Shown here one piece after another: positions 52,736 through 61,436 of a stretch of 64,000 nt of DNA. Origin of the DNA: Paenibacillus sophorae (GTDB lineage: Bacteria; Bacillota; Bacilli; Paenibacillales; Paenibacillaceae). Both the position numbers and the translations under genes were made by a program. Below the pieces are notes generated by a model. The model had not been told where the DNA came from and made no database searches. It saw nothing but the letters and a program-made list of their open reading frames with translations. Positions within the stretch are counted from its first letter, which is position 1, and each line of letters begins with the position of its first letter. Location: positions 4,898,001 to 4,962,000 of the forward strand of contig NZ_CP076607.1 of the NCBI RefSeq assembly GCF_018966525.1. Reading direction: 5' to 3'.

Positions 52736-53977
52736 TCAGGGCCCATTCTCCTCTCCCTCAGGGGAATTCGAGAGCGCTTCGATATATCCCGCCGCATCCA
52801 GCTTGCCGGTCAGCAGCAAACCCGCCGCTGACGTTATTTCGCTCCAGCCGGCCTGAGGCTCTCCGGCTAGGCCGCCTCCACCCGTCAGCAGGCTTACGGT
52901 GTCAAAGGGAAGACTATCTCCGCCCGGCAGCCCGCCCCGGTACAGTTCTTCCGCCGCCGGCAGCCGCCCGGTGCTCGCCAGCCAATCCAGCTGCGATCTC
53001 GCCGATGTTATATACGACAGCCAGTCGGCCGCCGCCTCCGGGCTTCGGGTCTGCGCCGAGAGGGCGAAGCTGCGGCAGTACAGCATCTCCTCTCCGGCCG
53101 GGTCTCCCATCCATGGCGCCTCCGCTACCAGATCGCCTCCTCTGCTCTCCTGCCATTCGGAAAGCGGAAGCACGGCTGCGGCGATCTTCCCCTCCCGAAG
53201 CATATTCCAGACTCCATTGTCCTGTCCGTCCGTCAGATAGATGGAGCTGCGCGCCTGCCCGATCCAGTCAAGCGCCTCTCGGCTCCCCGGAAACTGGGAG
53301 CTGCCCACGCTTTCCAGAAAGGCGGACACACCGTAAGGGCTGCCCGCATCCATTGCCAGCACGTATGTACCCGGCTTCTTGAGGCTTTGTTCAAGCAGCC
53401 GGGTCCACTGGTCAAGAGTTCTCGGCAGCGCCTCAGCTCCGAGCTCCTTCATCACCTTTGGCGAATAGACAAAGATATATGGATCAACATCCAGCGGCAT
53501 GCCCCAGGCATAGCCGTTCCATTGCAGCAGCGGCAGCAGCGGGGTTAGCGGCGTACCCCCGGGCGAGCTCCGGTATACGTCAACGGGCAGCAAATATCCC
53601 TGCTGCGCAAGTTCCCTGATATGATGTGCTTCTGTCATCACAATATCGGGGCTGTTCCCGATCGTCAGCTCATTCATCAAAGCGTCGTCTCCGGCTGCTT
53701 CTCCAAGATTGTTCAGCTCTACCGTCACTCCGCTGGATAATTCGAAATTGCTGCTTATATTTTGCAGTTCACGGAACTCCTTATAGCTCAGCGACACCGA
53801 TATCCGAAGATGTGCCGGCTCGCCCTTTTGCCGGAGAGAGGAGCTCTGCGATTGCGATTGATACTCGTTCATGAGAGGAGGGTCATCCGTTTGGTTCAGG
53901 TCCATACTGGGAGATAAGCTCGTCAGCGACAGCAGCAAAATAGCAAACAGCAGCCAGTAATTTTTGCGTTTCAGCAT
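52736..53977 (-). CDS. Extracellular solute-binding protein, orphan
   Basis: A 413-residue family 1 type solute-binding protein (sugar-type), with periplasmic-binding features such as NSPDIVMTEAHHIRELAQQG (about 108-127) and PLDVDPYIFVYSPKVMKELG. The N-terminal hydrophobic segment (about 7-24) lacks a lipobox cysteine, so it is either released or membrane-anchored. No permease or ATPase gene is adjacent. ATG 53977 with AAGGAGGAG upstream. Ligand unknown; a sensory or regulatory use is possible. Confidence 0.75.
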   Translation of the reverse strand: MLKRKNYWLLFAILLLSLTSLSPSMDLNQTDDPPLMNEYQSQSQSSSLRQKGEPAHLRISVSLSYKEFRELQNISSNFELSSGVTVELNNLGEAAGDDALMNELTIGNSPDIVMTEAHHIRELAQQGYLLPVDVYRSSPGGTPLTPLLPLLQWNGYAWGMPLDVDPYIFVYSPKVMKELGAEALPRTLDQWTRLLEQSLKKPGTYVLAMDAGSPYGVSAFLESVGSSQFPGSREALDWIGQARSSIYLTDGQDNGVWNMLREGKIAAAVLPLSEWQESRGGDLVAEAPWMGDPAGEEMLYCRSFALSAQTRSPEAAADWLSYITSARSQLDWLASTGRLPAAEELYRGGLPGGDSLPFDTVSLLTGGGGLAGEPQAGWSEITSAAGLLLTGKLDAAGYIEALSNSPEGEENGP

Positions 53978-54079
53978 TTTCTCCTCCTTGTCCGTTTCGG
54001 GGCCATCTCCCTATTTTACCAGTCTGCGGCGCATTTGTCTGCCCACTGATGATAACGCTTTCTTTGTATTCTGCACACA

Positions 54080-54111
54080 GCAGGGGCCGGAAGTTTCCTC
54101 CCGGCCCCTGC
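54080..54111. terminator. GC-rich hairpin downstream of phoH, probable terminator
   Basis: GCAGGGGCCGG (54080-54090) pairs perfectly with CCGGCCCCTGC (54101-54111). Neither side has a good T-run, so termination is plausible but not certain. Confidence 0.5.
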
Positions 54112-54134
54112 GTGTAATTTTGATAGGAACGTTT

Positions 54135-55466
54135 CTACAGCAAATCAGCCGCCAGTTGAGCCAGGCGGGAACGTTCACCTTTTTCGAGCGTAATGTGACC
54201 GCTGATCCCCTGTTGTTTGAACTTTTCCACAATATAGCTGAGCCCATTGCTTGCGGCATCGAGATAAGGGTGGTCGATCTGCTCAGGGTCACCCATTAAT
54301 ATGACCTTGCTGCCCTCGCCCGCTCTGGAGACGATCGTCTTTACTTCGTGGCGCGACAGATTTTGCGCTTCGTCGATGATGATGAATTGTCCCGGAATGG
54401 AGCGGCCGCGAATATAGGTCAGCGCCTCAACCTGAATGCTGCCGAGACCCATCAGAATTTTGTCGATGTCGCCGGCTTTCTTCGTGTCGAACAGGAACTC
54501 CAAATTATCGTATATCGGCTGCATCCACGGACGGAGCTTTTCGTCTTTTTCACCAGGCAGATAACCGATATCCTTGCCCATCGGAACGACAGGCCGGGCG
54601 ATCAGGAGCTTCTTGTATTTATGCTCATCCTCAACCTTGAACAGTCCGGCAGCAAGAGCCATGAGCGTCTTGCCCGTCCCCGCTTTGCCGGTGATGGTGA
54701 CAAGCGGAATTTCTTCGTTAAGCAGCAGTTCGAGTGCCATCCGCTGCTGCGCATTGCGGGCGCTGATTCCCCATACGGGATCGTTGCCGAGATAGAGCGG
54801 CTCCAGACGACTGGCGTCGCCGCTTACCTTGAGCAGTGCCGATTTGCCGCTGCCGATCTCATCCTTCAGGATAATGAATTCATGGGGATACAGCGGATAG
54901 GACAACTGCAGCTGCTTGACGGAAAGGGAGCGGTTGCTGTAATACTCGTCAATCAGCGCCGGATGAACAGGCAGTGTCTGGTACCCGGCGTACAGTTCAT
55001 TTAAGTCGCCTGTGCGGTCGGATAAATAGTCCTCCGGCGTAATGCCGAGCACATCGGCCTTGATGCGGACCAGAACATCTTTGCTTACGAGCACGACGGG
55101 CCGGGGATCGGCCTTCTCGTTCTCCTCTTGCAAATAATTAAGCGCCACAGCCAAAATCCGATTGTCAGTGGATACCTCGCCGAACATCTCCTGCACCTTG
55201 ATGAAGCTGCGGTGATTCAGTTCGACCTTCAACTTGCCCCCGTGCTCAAGCTCCACGCCGCTGTGCAGATGACCCCGCTCGCGAAGTCCATCAAGCAGGC
55301 GGGACACCGTACGGGCATTGCGTCCGATTTCATCGGCGTTCCGTTTCTTATTATCGATCTCTTCCAGCACCACGGCAGGAATGATTACTTCATTCTCTTT
55401 AAACGAAAAAATCGAATTGGGGTCGTGAAGCAGTACATTGGTATCCAGTACAAAGATCTTTTTCAT
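54135..55466 (-). CDS. ylaK: PIN domain-PhoH ATPase (YlaK)
   Basis: A 443-residue fusion of an N-terminal PIN nuclease domain (FVLDTNVLLHDPNSI, about 4-18, with later acidic residues) and a C-terminal PhoH ATPase domain with Walker A GKAGTGKTLMALA and Walker B FIIIDEAQNL. PhoH2-type members are RNA helicase-RNases. ATG 55466 with GGAGGGG upstream; a 33-residue extension is rejected. It is divergent from ylaJ and closely follows the B. subtilis yla order. Confidence 0.93.
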   Translation of the reverse strand: MKKIFVLDTNVLLHDPNSIFSFKENEVIIPAVVLEEIDNKKRNADEIGRNARTVSRLLDGLRERGHLHSGVELEHGGKLKVELNHRSFIKVQEMFGEVSTDNRILAVALNYLQEENEKADPRPVVLVSKDVLVRIKADVLGITPEDYLSDRTGDLNELYAGYQTLPVHPALIDEYYSNRSLSVKQLQLSYPLYPHEFIILKDEIGSGKSALLKVSGDASRLEPLYLGNDPVWGISARNAQQRMALELLLNEEIPLVTITGKAGTGKTLMALAAGLFKVEDEHKYKKLLIARPVVPMGKDIGYLPGEKDEKLRPWMQPIYDNLEFLFDTKKAGDIDKILMGLGSIQVEALTYIRGRSIPGQFIIIDEAQNLSRHEVKTIVSRAGEGSKVILMGDPEQIDHPYLDAASNGLSYIVEKFKQQGISGHITLEKGERSRLAQLAADLL

Positions 55467-55571
55467 GTTATCCCCTCCACAGCGCCTGGTTTGTCTTAAA
55501 GATACATAACTCTTTTCGCCGCTGGCAAAGATAAAACCAGAGTTCATCTTGGACGAAAGGAGCAAGCATCT

Positions 55572-56108
55572 ATGAGAAAATCAATTTGTCTGTTGCTGGT
55601 CCTTCTACTGCTGCTGACAAGCTGCGGTATGGTTAAAAAAGAGTCATCACCCTCTCCTCAGGATAAACAATCGGCAGTGCATGGCGCGAATAACGGGGAT
55701 CGCGGGGTAAGACCGCTGGCCGATGAAGGAACGGCCGTTGTCTCCCCAAGAGACACTGAGCTAAAAGACCATCTGGAACAGCTGGCCAAAAGAGTGCCTG
55801 GCGTCAATGGAGCGCACTGTGTCGTAATGGGCAACACCGCGGTTGTCGGCATCGACGTGGACGGGTCGCTCAGCCGCTCCAGAGTGGGAACAGTCAAATA
55901 CTCGGTCGCCGAGGCTTTTCGCAAAGACCACAGAGGCATTAACGCGCTCGTGACCGCGGATATCGACATGTCTTCACGGATTGCCGAGCTGAGCCGTCAC
56001 TTCCGCCAAGGCCGCCCTGTCTCCGGCTTTGCCGCCGAAATGGCCGATATCATCGGGCGGATCATTCCGCAGGCTCCCGAAGATACGACACCTCGAGGCC
56101 AGCAATAA
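55572..56108 (+). CDS. ylaJ: YlaJ/YhcN-type sporulation lipoprotein
   Basis: A 178-residue lipoprotein. The signal peptide ends in the lipobox LLTSC (C18). A hydrophilic linker leads to the YhcN/YlaJ domain (about 60-150, with HLEQLAKRVPGVNGAHCVVMGNTAVVGI). Such proteins associate with spore membranes and germination. ATG 55572 with AAAGGAG upstream. Divergent from phoH. Confidence 0.88.
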   Translation: MRKSICLLLVLLLLLTSCGMVKKESSPSPQDKQSAVHGANNGDRGVRPLADEGTAVVSPRDTELKDHLEQLAKRVPGVNGAHCVVMGNTAVVGIDVDGSLSRSRVGTVKYSVAEAFRKDHRGINALVTADIDMSSRIAELSRHFRQGRPVSGFAAEMADIIGRIIPQAPEDTTPRGQQ

Positions 56109-56152
56109 CCTTTATATCGGCAGTCTTGCGCACAGATTCAATGGTCCAAAGG

Positions 56153-56188
56153 TCAAAAAAAGCCCAGTGAACTCTCACTAGGCTTTTT
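56153..56188. terminator. Bidirectional terminator shared by ylaJ and ylaL
   Basis: AAAAAAGCC...GGCTTTTT with inner AGTGA/TCACT. The right half overlaps the ylaL stop codon and last codons (56178 onward), so the minus-strand gene ends inside it. Confidence 0.8.
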
Positions 56189-56630
56189 GCATTGCGGCAA
56201 ATACTTGTCCATCCAGCTTCTCCGCCGCACGCTGATCGTATGCTTTGGCATATTTTGGGGCAGATTCCAACTGTGCGCCATAAAAAAGTGCATTTCGCAC
56301 CGCCAAAATTTGCACATCGAAGCAGCACATCTCGAACGGAACATCTGGAAGCGGATCAACCTTAACGACGGAACTGCCATTAATGGCATGAACCGTTCCT
56401 TCCCCAAAGACGGTCAGGGTTACCAGGGGATTCTCCTTCATGTTTCTGACCAGCCTCGAACGGTGATCAATCGCCAGTCTGAGCGTGGAAGAATCTACTG
56501 CATAGACCCAAGAAATAACCGTGGACGTAGGGCCGCCGCTTTCCGCATCAACGGTATTAAGCAGCACAAATGTTTCGTTCTGCAGCAACTTCAGCAGGGA
56601 TTCGGTAAGCTGGGCAGCGGATTCGGACAT
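56178..56630 (-). CDS. ylaL: Pyridoxamine 5'-phosphate oxidase-fold protein (YlaL-like)
   Basis: A 150-residue split-barrel flavin-binding fold protein (TFVLLNTVDAESGGP..., SWVYAVDSSTLRLAID, about 18-60). It is probably an FMN- or F420-binding stress protein rather than a true PdxH. ATG 56630 with AAGGGGG upstream. Orthology with YlaL rests on the yla neighbourhood. Confidence 0.8.
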   Translation of the reverse strand: MSESAAQLTESLLKLLQNETFVLLNTVDAESGGPTSTVISWVYAVDSSTLRLAIDHRSRLVRNMKENPLVTLTVFGEGTVHAINGSSVVKVDPLPDVPFEMCCFDVQILAVRNALFYGAQLESAPKYAKAYDQRAAEKLDGQVFAAMQKA

Positions 56631-56743
56631 GTTGACAGGCCCCCTTGTGCAGCATGTTAGAACTTAATTAATTATATTATAACATATGCCCAAACTTGCA
56701 TTCAATTTGGGAAAGTCGGGGCTTGTTGGATGCCGCCGCGCAT

Positions 56744-57829
56744 CTATGGAGCTGCGGACGCCGCCGGGGCGGCTCCTCCCAGTCGGTCCTTTAGGCTCTG
56801 CTTCGCAGCGTCAAGAGCTTCTTCGTTAATATATACATAAGGGCTGCGCCAGGTGCCGGTTACCGGCTTAAACTCCACGTTATCCTTGGACATTTTCCAA
56901 TACGCCGCGATCATATTCTTAATCTGATCCTTCTCGATGTCGGTCTCCATATTATCGTTGATCGCATCCAGCACTCCGCCGATTTTTACAGCTCCCCCCA
57001 GCGACTGCACCTGATCCATGAGCGAATGCAGCACCTCGCTTTGGCGCCGGTTGCGGTCGAAATCATCGGAGGCGTTCGTCTTCGGTTTACAGTTGGATTT
57101 GCGGTAGCGGACATAATCAAGCGCTTCGTCGCCATCCAATTTGGCCGGACCCTTTTTCAGATTGATGTCGGTGCCGTCCACACTGTCCGTATAGCACATA
57201 TCCTCGCTGATATCGACCTTCACGCCGCCAAGCTCGTCTACTGCCTCACGGAAGCCTTGAAAATTAAGCACAGTTACGTAGTCGATGTTAACTCCCAGAT
57301 ATTTGCCCATCATCGTCTTCATTTCATCCTCCGCTGAGATGCCGGAGGTGTCTTCCTTGTTCTTGAAGCGGGTGTAATACTCATTGATTTTCGTCCTCTT
57401 GTAGCCGTCCAGCTCCATATAGGTATCACGGGGAAGCGACACGATGGTTGCCGATTCCGTTTGGGGATTGAGCGCAACAACCATAATGACATCCGTCAGA
57501 TACGATTTATGCTTCGGCCGGTAATCCGTACCGAGCAGCAGCACCGTCAGAGGCTTGACTTTGGCCGAGTTTGCAGCGGCTACCGGTTTGTCGACACCCG
57601 TATCCAGCACACCGCTGTCCAGCTTGTAGTACAAATACAAGAAGTAGCCGACCACGACGAGCGCCGACAGCAACAAGAGAATCAGCAGCATTCTTCCAAG
57701 CCTGGCCAAAAAGCCCGGTTTCTTTTTCTTTTTGCGGACCGCAGGTTTGGAAGACGGCCCTGTGTGCCTGCTGACACCGCTCCGCTGATCTCTGGATCTT
57801 GGAGGCAAACTGCCATTCTTAGTACTCAT
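56744..57829 (-). CDS. LytR-CpsA-Psr (LCP) family cell-wall ligase
   Basis: A 361-residue membrane-anchored protein. A basic cytoplasmic tail (about 1-40, with RKKKKK) and one membrane helix (about 48-70) precede the extracellular LCP domain with VLLLGTDYRPKH, TDVIMVVALNPQT and IVSLPRDTYMELDGYKRTKINEYY. LCP proteins attach teichoic-acid-type polymers to peptidoglycan. ATG 57829 was chosen; AAGGAC is a distant upstream binding site. Inserted between ylaL and ylaH relative to B. subtilis. Confidence 0.92.
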   Translation of the reverse strand: MSTKNGSLPPRSRDQRSGVSRHTGPSSKPAVRKKKKKPGFLARLGRMLLILLLLSALVVVGYFLYLYYKLDSGVLDTGVDKPVAAANSAKVKPLTVLLLGTDYRPKHKSYLTDVIMVVALNPQTESATIVSLPRDTYMELDGYKRTKINEYYTRFKNKEDTSGISAEDEMKTMMGKYLGVNIDYVTVLNFQGFREAVDELGGVKVDISEDMCYTDSVDGTDINLKKGPAKLDGDEALDYVRYRKSNCKPKTNASDDFDRNRRQSEVLHSLMDQVQSLGGAVKIGGVLDAINDNMETDIEKDQIKNMIAAYWKMSKDNVEFKPVTGTWRSPYVYINEEALDAAKQSLKDRLGGAAPAASAAP

Positions 57830-57913
57830 AATGAATTTAAGTCCTTTTCTTTTTTGAGAATTAGTGAATACCAATATACATAATAGACGTTTTTATCACT
57901 TAAAGGTTGCGTT

Positions 57914-58213
57914 CTACTGCCTCTTTGCAGATTCGGCCGCCGCCTTGCGCTTCTGCCTTGCCTCGACGAAATAACGGACCCGGACGAGCAGCATCAAGCC
58001 GACGGCGACGAGCAGACACTGAATGATCGGCAGCTTATCATGCTGAAAAATAAGCAGGATACCCGAACCGAGGGCCATCATCGCATAGAGCACAACTTCC
58101 TTCAGCAGGGGCAGTTTCTGATTCACCCGAAATACCCGGTTGTACACGTAAGTAAGCAGAACAAAGATAATGACATAGGCAATCAAAGGGTGCGCGGCAA
58201 ACCAAATTTGCAA
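57914..58213 (-). CDS. ylaH: YlaH-like membrane protein
   Basis: A 99-residue protein with two to three hydrophobic segments (about 9-22, 42-56 and 64-76) and a basic tail. It matches the YlaH family, function unknown. The start is TTG 58213 with GGAAGGAGTGA upstream. It follows typA in the same direction, as ylaG-ylaH do in B. subtilis. Confidence 0.85.
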   Translation of the reverse strand: MQIWFAAHPLIAYVIIFVLLTYVYNRVFRVNQKLPLLKEVVLYAMMALGSGILLIFQHDKLPIIQCLLVAVGLMLLVRVRYFVEARQKRKAAAESAKRQ

Positions 58214-58370
58214 GGGTCGTCACTCCTTCCGGGTTATGGATACTACATCCATTATATCATCGAAAGAGGCTTAACCACCTTAAAACTTCCGATTCGCCGC
58301 ATGATTTCCCCTTATTCATCTTTATCGGCAAAATGTTATTCCGCCTGTATCGCATATGTCCGGAAAACGT

Positions 58371-58408
58371 AAATCAGCCGCCGAAATAAGATTCCGGCGG
58401 CTGATTCT
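58371..58408 (-). terminator. Terminator of typA
   Basis: TCAGCCGCCG (58374-58383) pairs with CGGCGGCTGA (58395-58404). On the minus strand it is followed by a TTTACGTTTT tract. It lies 25 bases after the typA stop. Confidence 0.65.
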
Positions 58409-58429
58409 TTTATCTGAGAGTGCCTTTGA

Positions 58430-60271
58430 TTACATATTGGCTTCGGCCATTTTACGATGCTTCTCCGCACGCTCGCGTTCGCTCTTGTTCAGAATTTTCT
58501 TGCGCAGGCGAACGGATTTCGGCGTAATTTCGCAATATTCGTCATCGTTCAAATATTCAAGCGCCTGCTCCAGCGAGAACAGGAGCGGAGTCTTGAGCTT
58601 GACAGTTTCGTCCTTCGTCGCGGAACGAACGTTGGTCAATGCTTTTTCCTTGCAGATATTCACGACGATATCGTTGTCGCGCGTATGCTCGCCCACGATC
58701 ATCCCTTCGTAAATGTCGGTGCCCGGCTCCAGGAACAGCGTACCGCGGTCTTCCACGCCCATCATGCCGTAGAAGGTGGAAGTTCCGGTCTCAGTCGAGA
58801 CGAGCACGCCTTGGTGGCGCCCGCCCACCTGGCCGCCGATCAGCGGTGCGTAGCTGTCGAACGCATGGTTCATAACGCCGTAGCCGCGCGTCAGTGTCAG
58901 GAAATGCGTGTTGTAGCCGATCAGGCCGCGCGCCGGAATCAGGAATTCCAGACGGACCTGGCCGTTGCCGTTGTTGATCATATTAACCATTTCGGCCTTA
59001 CGGGTGCCCAGACTCTCCATAACGGAGCCCATGCTGTCTTCCGGCACGTCAATGAGAAGTCGCTCGAGCGGCTCCATTTTGGCGCCGTCGATTTCCTTGA
59101 CGATAACCTCAGGCTTGGAAACCTGCATTTCGTATCCTTCGCGGCGCATATTCTCGATCAGAATACCGAGATGCAGCTCGCCGCGGCCGGATACGATAAA
59201 GGCGTCCGGACTGTCGGTTTCATCTACGCGCAGGGAAACGTCCGTCTCAAGCTCTTTGAACAGACGCTCGCGCAGTTTGCGGGAAGTTACCCATTTGCCT
59301 TCCTTACCGGCGAACGGAGAATTGTTGACCAGGAAGGTCATCTGCATCGTCGGCTCGTCGATCTTCAGAACAGGCAGCGCTTCAGGATTCGCAGGATCGG
59401 CAATCGTCTCGCCGATGTTGATGTCCTTGATGCCGGCGAGCGCCACGATGTCGCCCGCGCCGGCTTCCTCGGTCTCCACGCGCTTCAGGCCTTGGAAACC
59501 GAACAGCTTCTCGATGCGCGCCGACTTGTGCTTGCCGTCACGCTGGATAACCGTTACCGCCTGGCCTTGACGGATAATGCCGCGGTTGACACGGCCGATG
59601 GCGATACGGCCCAGATACTCGTTATAGTCCATCAGGGTAACAAGGAACTGCAGCGGTTCTTCCACGCTCTCCGTCGGAGAAGGGATATGCTCGATGATCG
59701 TTTCATACAGGGCAAGCATATTGTCGTCCTGTTTCTCCGGATCAAGGCTGGATGTTCCGTTCAGCGCGGAGGCGTATACGACCGGGAATTCAAGCTGATC
59801 GTCGCTGGCTTCGAGCTCAATGAACAAGTCCAGCACTTCGTCGATGACTTCCGCCGGACGGGCTGCCGGACGGTCAATCTTGTTGACGACCACAATCGGG
59901 GTCAGGTTCTGTTCAAGCGCCTTGCGCAGCACGAATTTCGTCTGCGGCATGCAGCCCTCATACGCGTCGACGACGAGCAGTACGCCGTCAACCATCTTCA
60001 TAATCCGTTCCACTTCTCCGCCGAAATCGGCGTGTCCGGGAGTATCTACAATGTTGATCAGGAAATCTTTATAGGTAATGGCTGTGTTCTTTGCCAGAAT
60101 CGTAATGCCGCGTTCCCGTTCCAGATCGTTGGAATCCATGGCGCGCTCCTGTACCGTCTCGTGCTCACGGAAAATTCCCGACTGCTGCAGCAATTGGTCG
60201 ACTAGCGTCGTTTTGCCATGGTCAACGTGGGCGATAATCGCAATGTTGCGAATTTGTTCTCTTGAATGCAT
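58430..60271 (-). CDS. typA: Ribosome-associated GTPase TypA/BipA
   Basis: A 613-residue translational GTPase. G1 is AHVDHGKTT (about 13-21), G3 is DTPGHADFGGEVER, G4 is NKIDRPAARP. These are followed by domain II, EF-G-like domains III and V, and the BipA-specific C-terminal domain. It assists 50S assembly and stress adaptation. ATG 60271 with AGGATTTGGAT upstream; a 10-residue extension is rejected. Confidence 0.97.
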   Translation of the reverse strand: MHSREQIRNIAIIAHVDHGKTTLVDQLLQQSGIFREHETVQERAMDSNDLERERGITILAKNTAITYKDFLINIVDTPGHADFGGEVERIMKMVDGVLLVVDAYEGCMPQTKFVLRKALEQNLTPIVVVNKIDRPAARPAEVIDEVLDLFIELEASDDQLEFPVVYASALNGTSSLDPEKQDDNMLALYETIIEHIPSPTESVEEPLQFLVTLMDYNEYLGRIAIGRVNRGIIRQGQAVTVIQRDGKHKSARIEKLFGFQGLKRVETEEAGAGDIVALAGIKDINIGETIADPANPEALPVLKIDEPTMQMTFLVNNSPFAGKEGKWVTSRKLRERLFKELETDVSLRVDETDSPDAFIVSGRGELHLGILIENMRREGYEMQVSKPEVIVKEIDGAKMEPLERLLIDVPEDSMGSVMESLGTRKAEMVNMINNGNGQVRLEFLIPARGLIGYNTHFLTLTRGYGVMNHAFDSYAPLIGGQVGGRHQGVLVSTETGTSTFYGMMGVEDRGTLFLEPGTDIYEGMIVGEHTRDNDIVVNICKEKALTNVRSATKDETVKLKTPLLFSLEQALEYLNDDEYCEITPKSVRLRKKILNKSERERAEKHRKMAEANM

Positions 60272-60340
60272 GATTTGTATCCAAATCCTTTCATTTATCA
60301 AATAAAATCAATTGAAATTGCAGCAGGAACCGAAGGCTTC

Positions 60341-60375
60341 ATAAAAGAAGCGCCGGACGCAAAACCCGACGCTTC
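60341..60375 (-). terminator. Terminator of the small membrane protein gene
   Basis: On the minus strand, GAAGCGTCGGG pairs with CCGGCGCTTC, followed by TTTTATG. Confidence 0.7.
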
Positions 60376-60456
60376 AACATTATTTTTAATTGTATCGTGA
60401 AAGCACTGTGAAAAGCAAGTATTTTCATGAAAAAACAATTTTGAGACTGAATAAGC

Positions 60457-60966
60457 TTACCAGCCCCTGTTCCACTTGTTTCGCCCACCGCTCCGTCCTG
60501 CGATCAGCCAAATTCCCGCCAGAACGAGAACCGCTCCGATAATATACATAACTCCGGAGCCTAAGATGCTTAAGAACATCAGCGCGACACTGAGAACGCC
60601 AAGAACTATGGCTCCTGCGGTTAGTCCGCCGCTCCGCGGAGATACGAAAAGCGAATACTCGTAAAGGCCGACCGCCACACCCAGCGGCAGCACAGGCCAG
60701 AGATAAGCCATCAGTCCCCAGCCCCACGTATTGCACAGGCCAAACAGCAAGCCGTATACGGTGAGAATACCGGCGGGTATAAGCGCTGCAGGCGTAAACC
60801 GCCGCCCGAAGACGAGAACATGCAGGAATAATCCCGGCAGCAGCAGAAGCAGCGGCCACAGCGCCCGTCCTAAAAACCCGAACACCCCTAATTTTCCCAG
60901 TAAAATAACGAGCCCGGCGCATACGACGAACAGACCCAGCTTTATATCGTTTTTGGAGGACATCAT
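60457..60966 (-). CDS. Polytopic membrane protein, LiaI/LiaF-like region
   Basis: A 169-residue protein with about six hydrophobic segments packed in pairs (VVCAGLVILLGKLGVFGFLG, about 13-32, and repeats of similar LPxG-type turns). The pairwise arrangement resembles the membrane region of LiaI/LiaF-like proteins, but no exact family is recognised. Two adjacent ATGs (60966 and 60963) with GAAGGGATGGG upstream; a 30-residue extension is doubtful. It stands alone between typA and the repeat patch. Confidence 0.7.
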   Translation of the reverse strand: MMSSKNDIKLGLFVVCAGLVILLGKLGVFGFLGRALWPLLLLLPGLFLHVLVFGRRFTPAALIPAGILTVYGLLFGLCNTWGWGLMAYLWPVLPLGVAVGLYEYSLFVSPRSGGLTAGAIVLGVLSVALMFLSILGSGVMYIIGAVLVLAGIWLIAGRSGGRNKWNRGW

Positions 60967-61085
60967 ACCACCCATCCCTTCAACTCGCATCTCTTCCGCT
61001 CCGCATCGGCTGTCCGACGCTTCAGGATTCTTCTTTATTTTATCCGAATACCGCAAAAAACACCATCATTCGCCACTGTAAAGCC

Positions 61086-61187
61086 AAGAAGAAACGGCAG
61101 ACGGCGTCTTTTTAAGACGCAGGTACGTTTCTCGTAAAATATAAGACCAAACGATAGGCGCGTAGCTTATAAAGTCTTATATTTCAA
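61086..61187 (-). repeat. ~100-bp double-hairpin repeat, copy B
   Basis: Begins AAGAAGAAACGGC, with a different first-hairpin loop (GCGTCTTTTTAAGACGC), then CGTTTCTCGTA, AAATATAAGACC and GTCTTATATTTCAA. Joined head to tail with copy C. Confidence 0.8.
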
Positions 61188-61287
61188 GAAGAAACGGCTG
61201 CGCCGTCCTCGCAGGAGGAGGGCATCCGTTTCTCGTAGAAATATAAGACCATCTTTAAGTGCAAAACTTATAGATTCTTATATTTCA
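61186..61287 (-). repeat. ~100-bp double-hairpin repeat, copy C
   Basis: Begins AAGAAGAAACGGCTG and closely matches copy A in its first half (CGTC, CATCCGTTTCTCGTA). It ends ATTCTTATATTTCAA right at the terminator of the TerC gene. Confidence 0.8.
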
Positions 61288-61321
61288 AAGAAAAGGCCCC
61301 GCAGGATGGGGCCTTTTCTTT
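61287..61321. terminator. Strong terminator downstream of the TerC gene
   Basis: AAAGAAAAGGCCCC (61287-61300) pairs perfectly with GGGGCCTTTTCTTT (61308-61321). It lies 115 bases after the stop of the minus-strand TerC gene. Confidence 0.8.
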
Positions 61322-61436
61322 GAGGTCTGCACAGAAAGCCTTTGGGAGAGCAAGGCTGCGCTAAGGACGGAAACTGCGATGAATCTCTAAAATTTGAAGG
61401 AAAATCCAGAAGCGGCGCAGCTTATTTTCCCCTTCT

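Noticed and set aside
58457..60205. 582-residue plus-strand frame opposite typA
   Set aside because: Mirror of TypA; composition typical of antisense translation.
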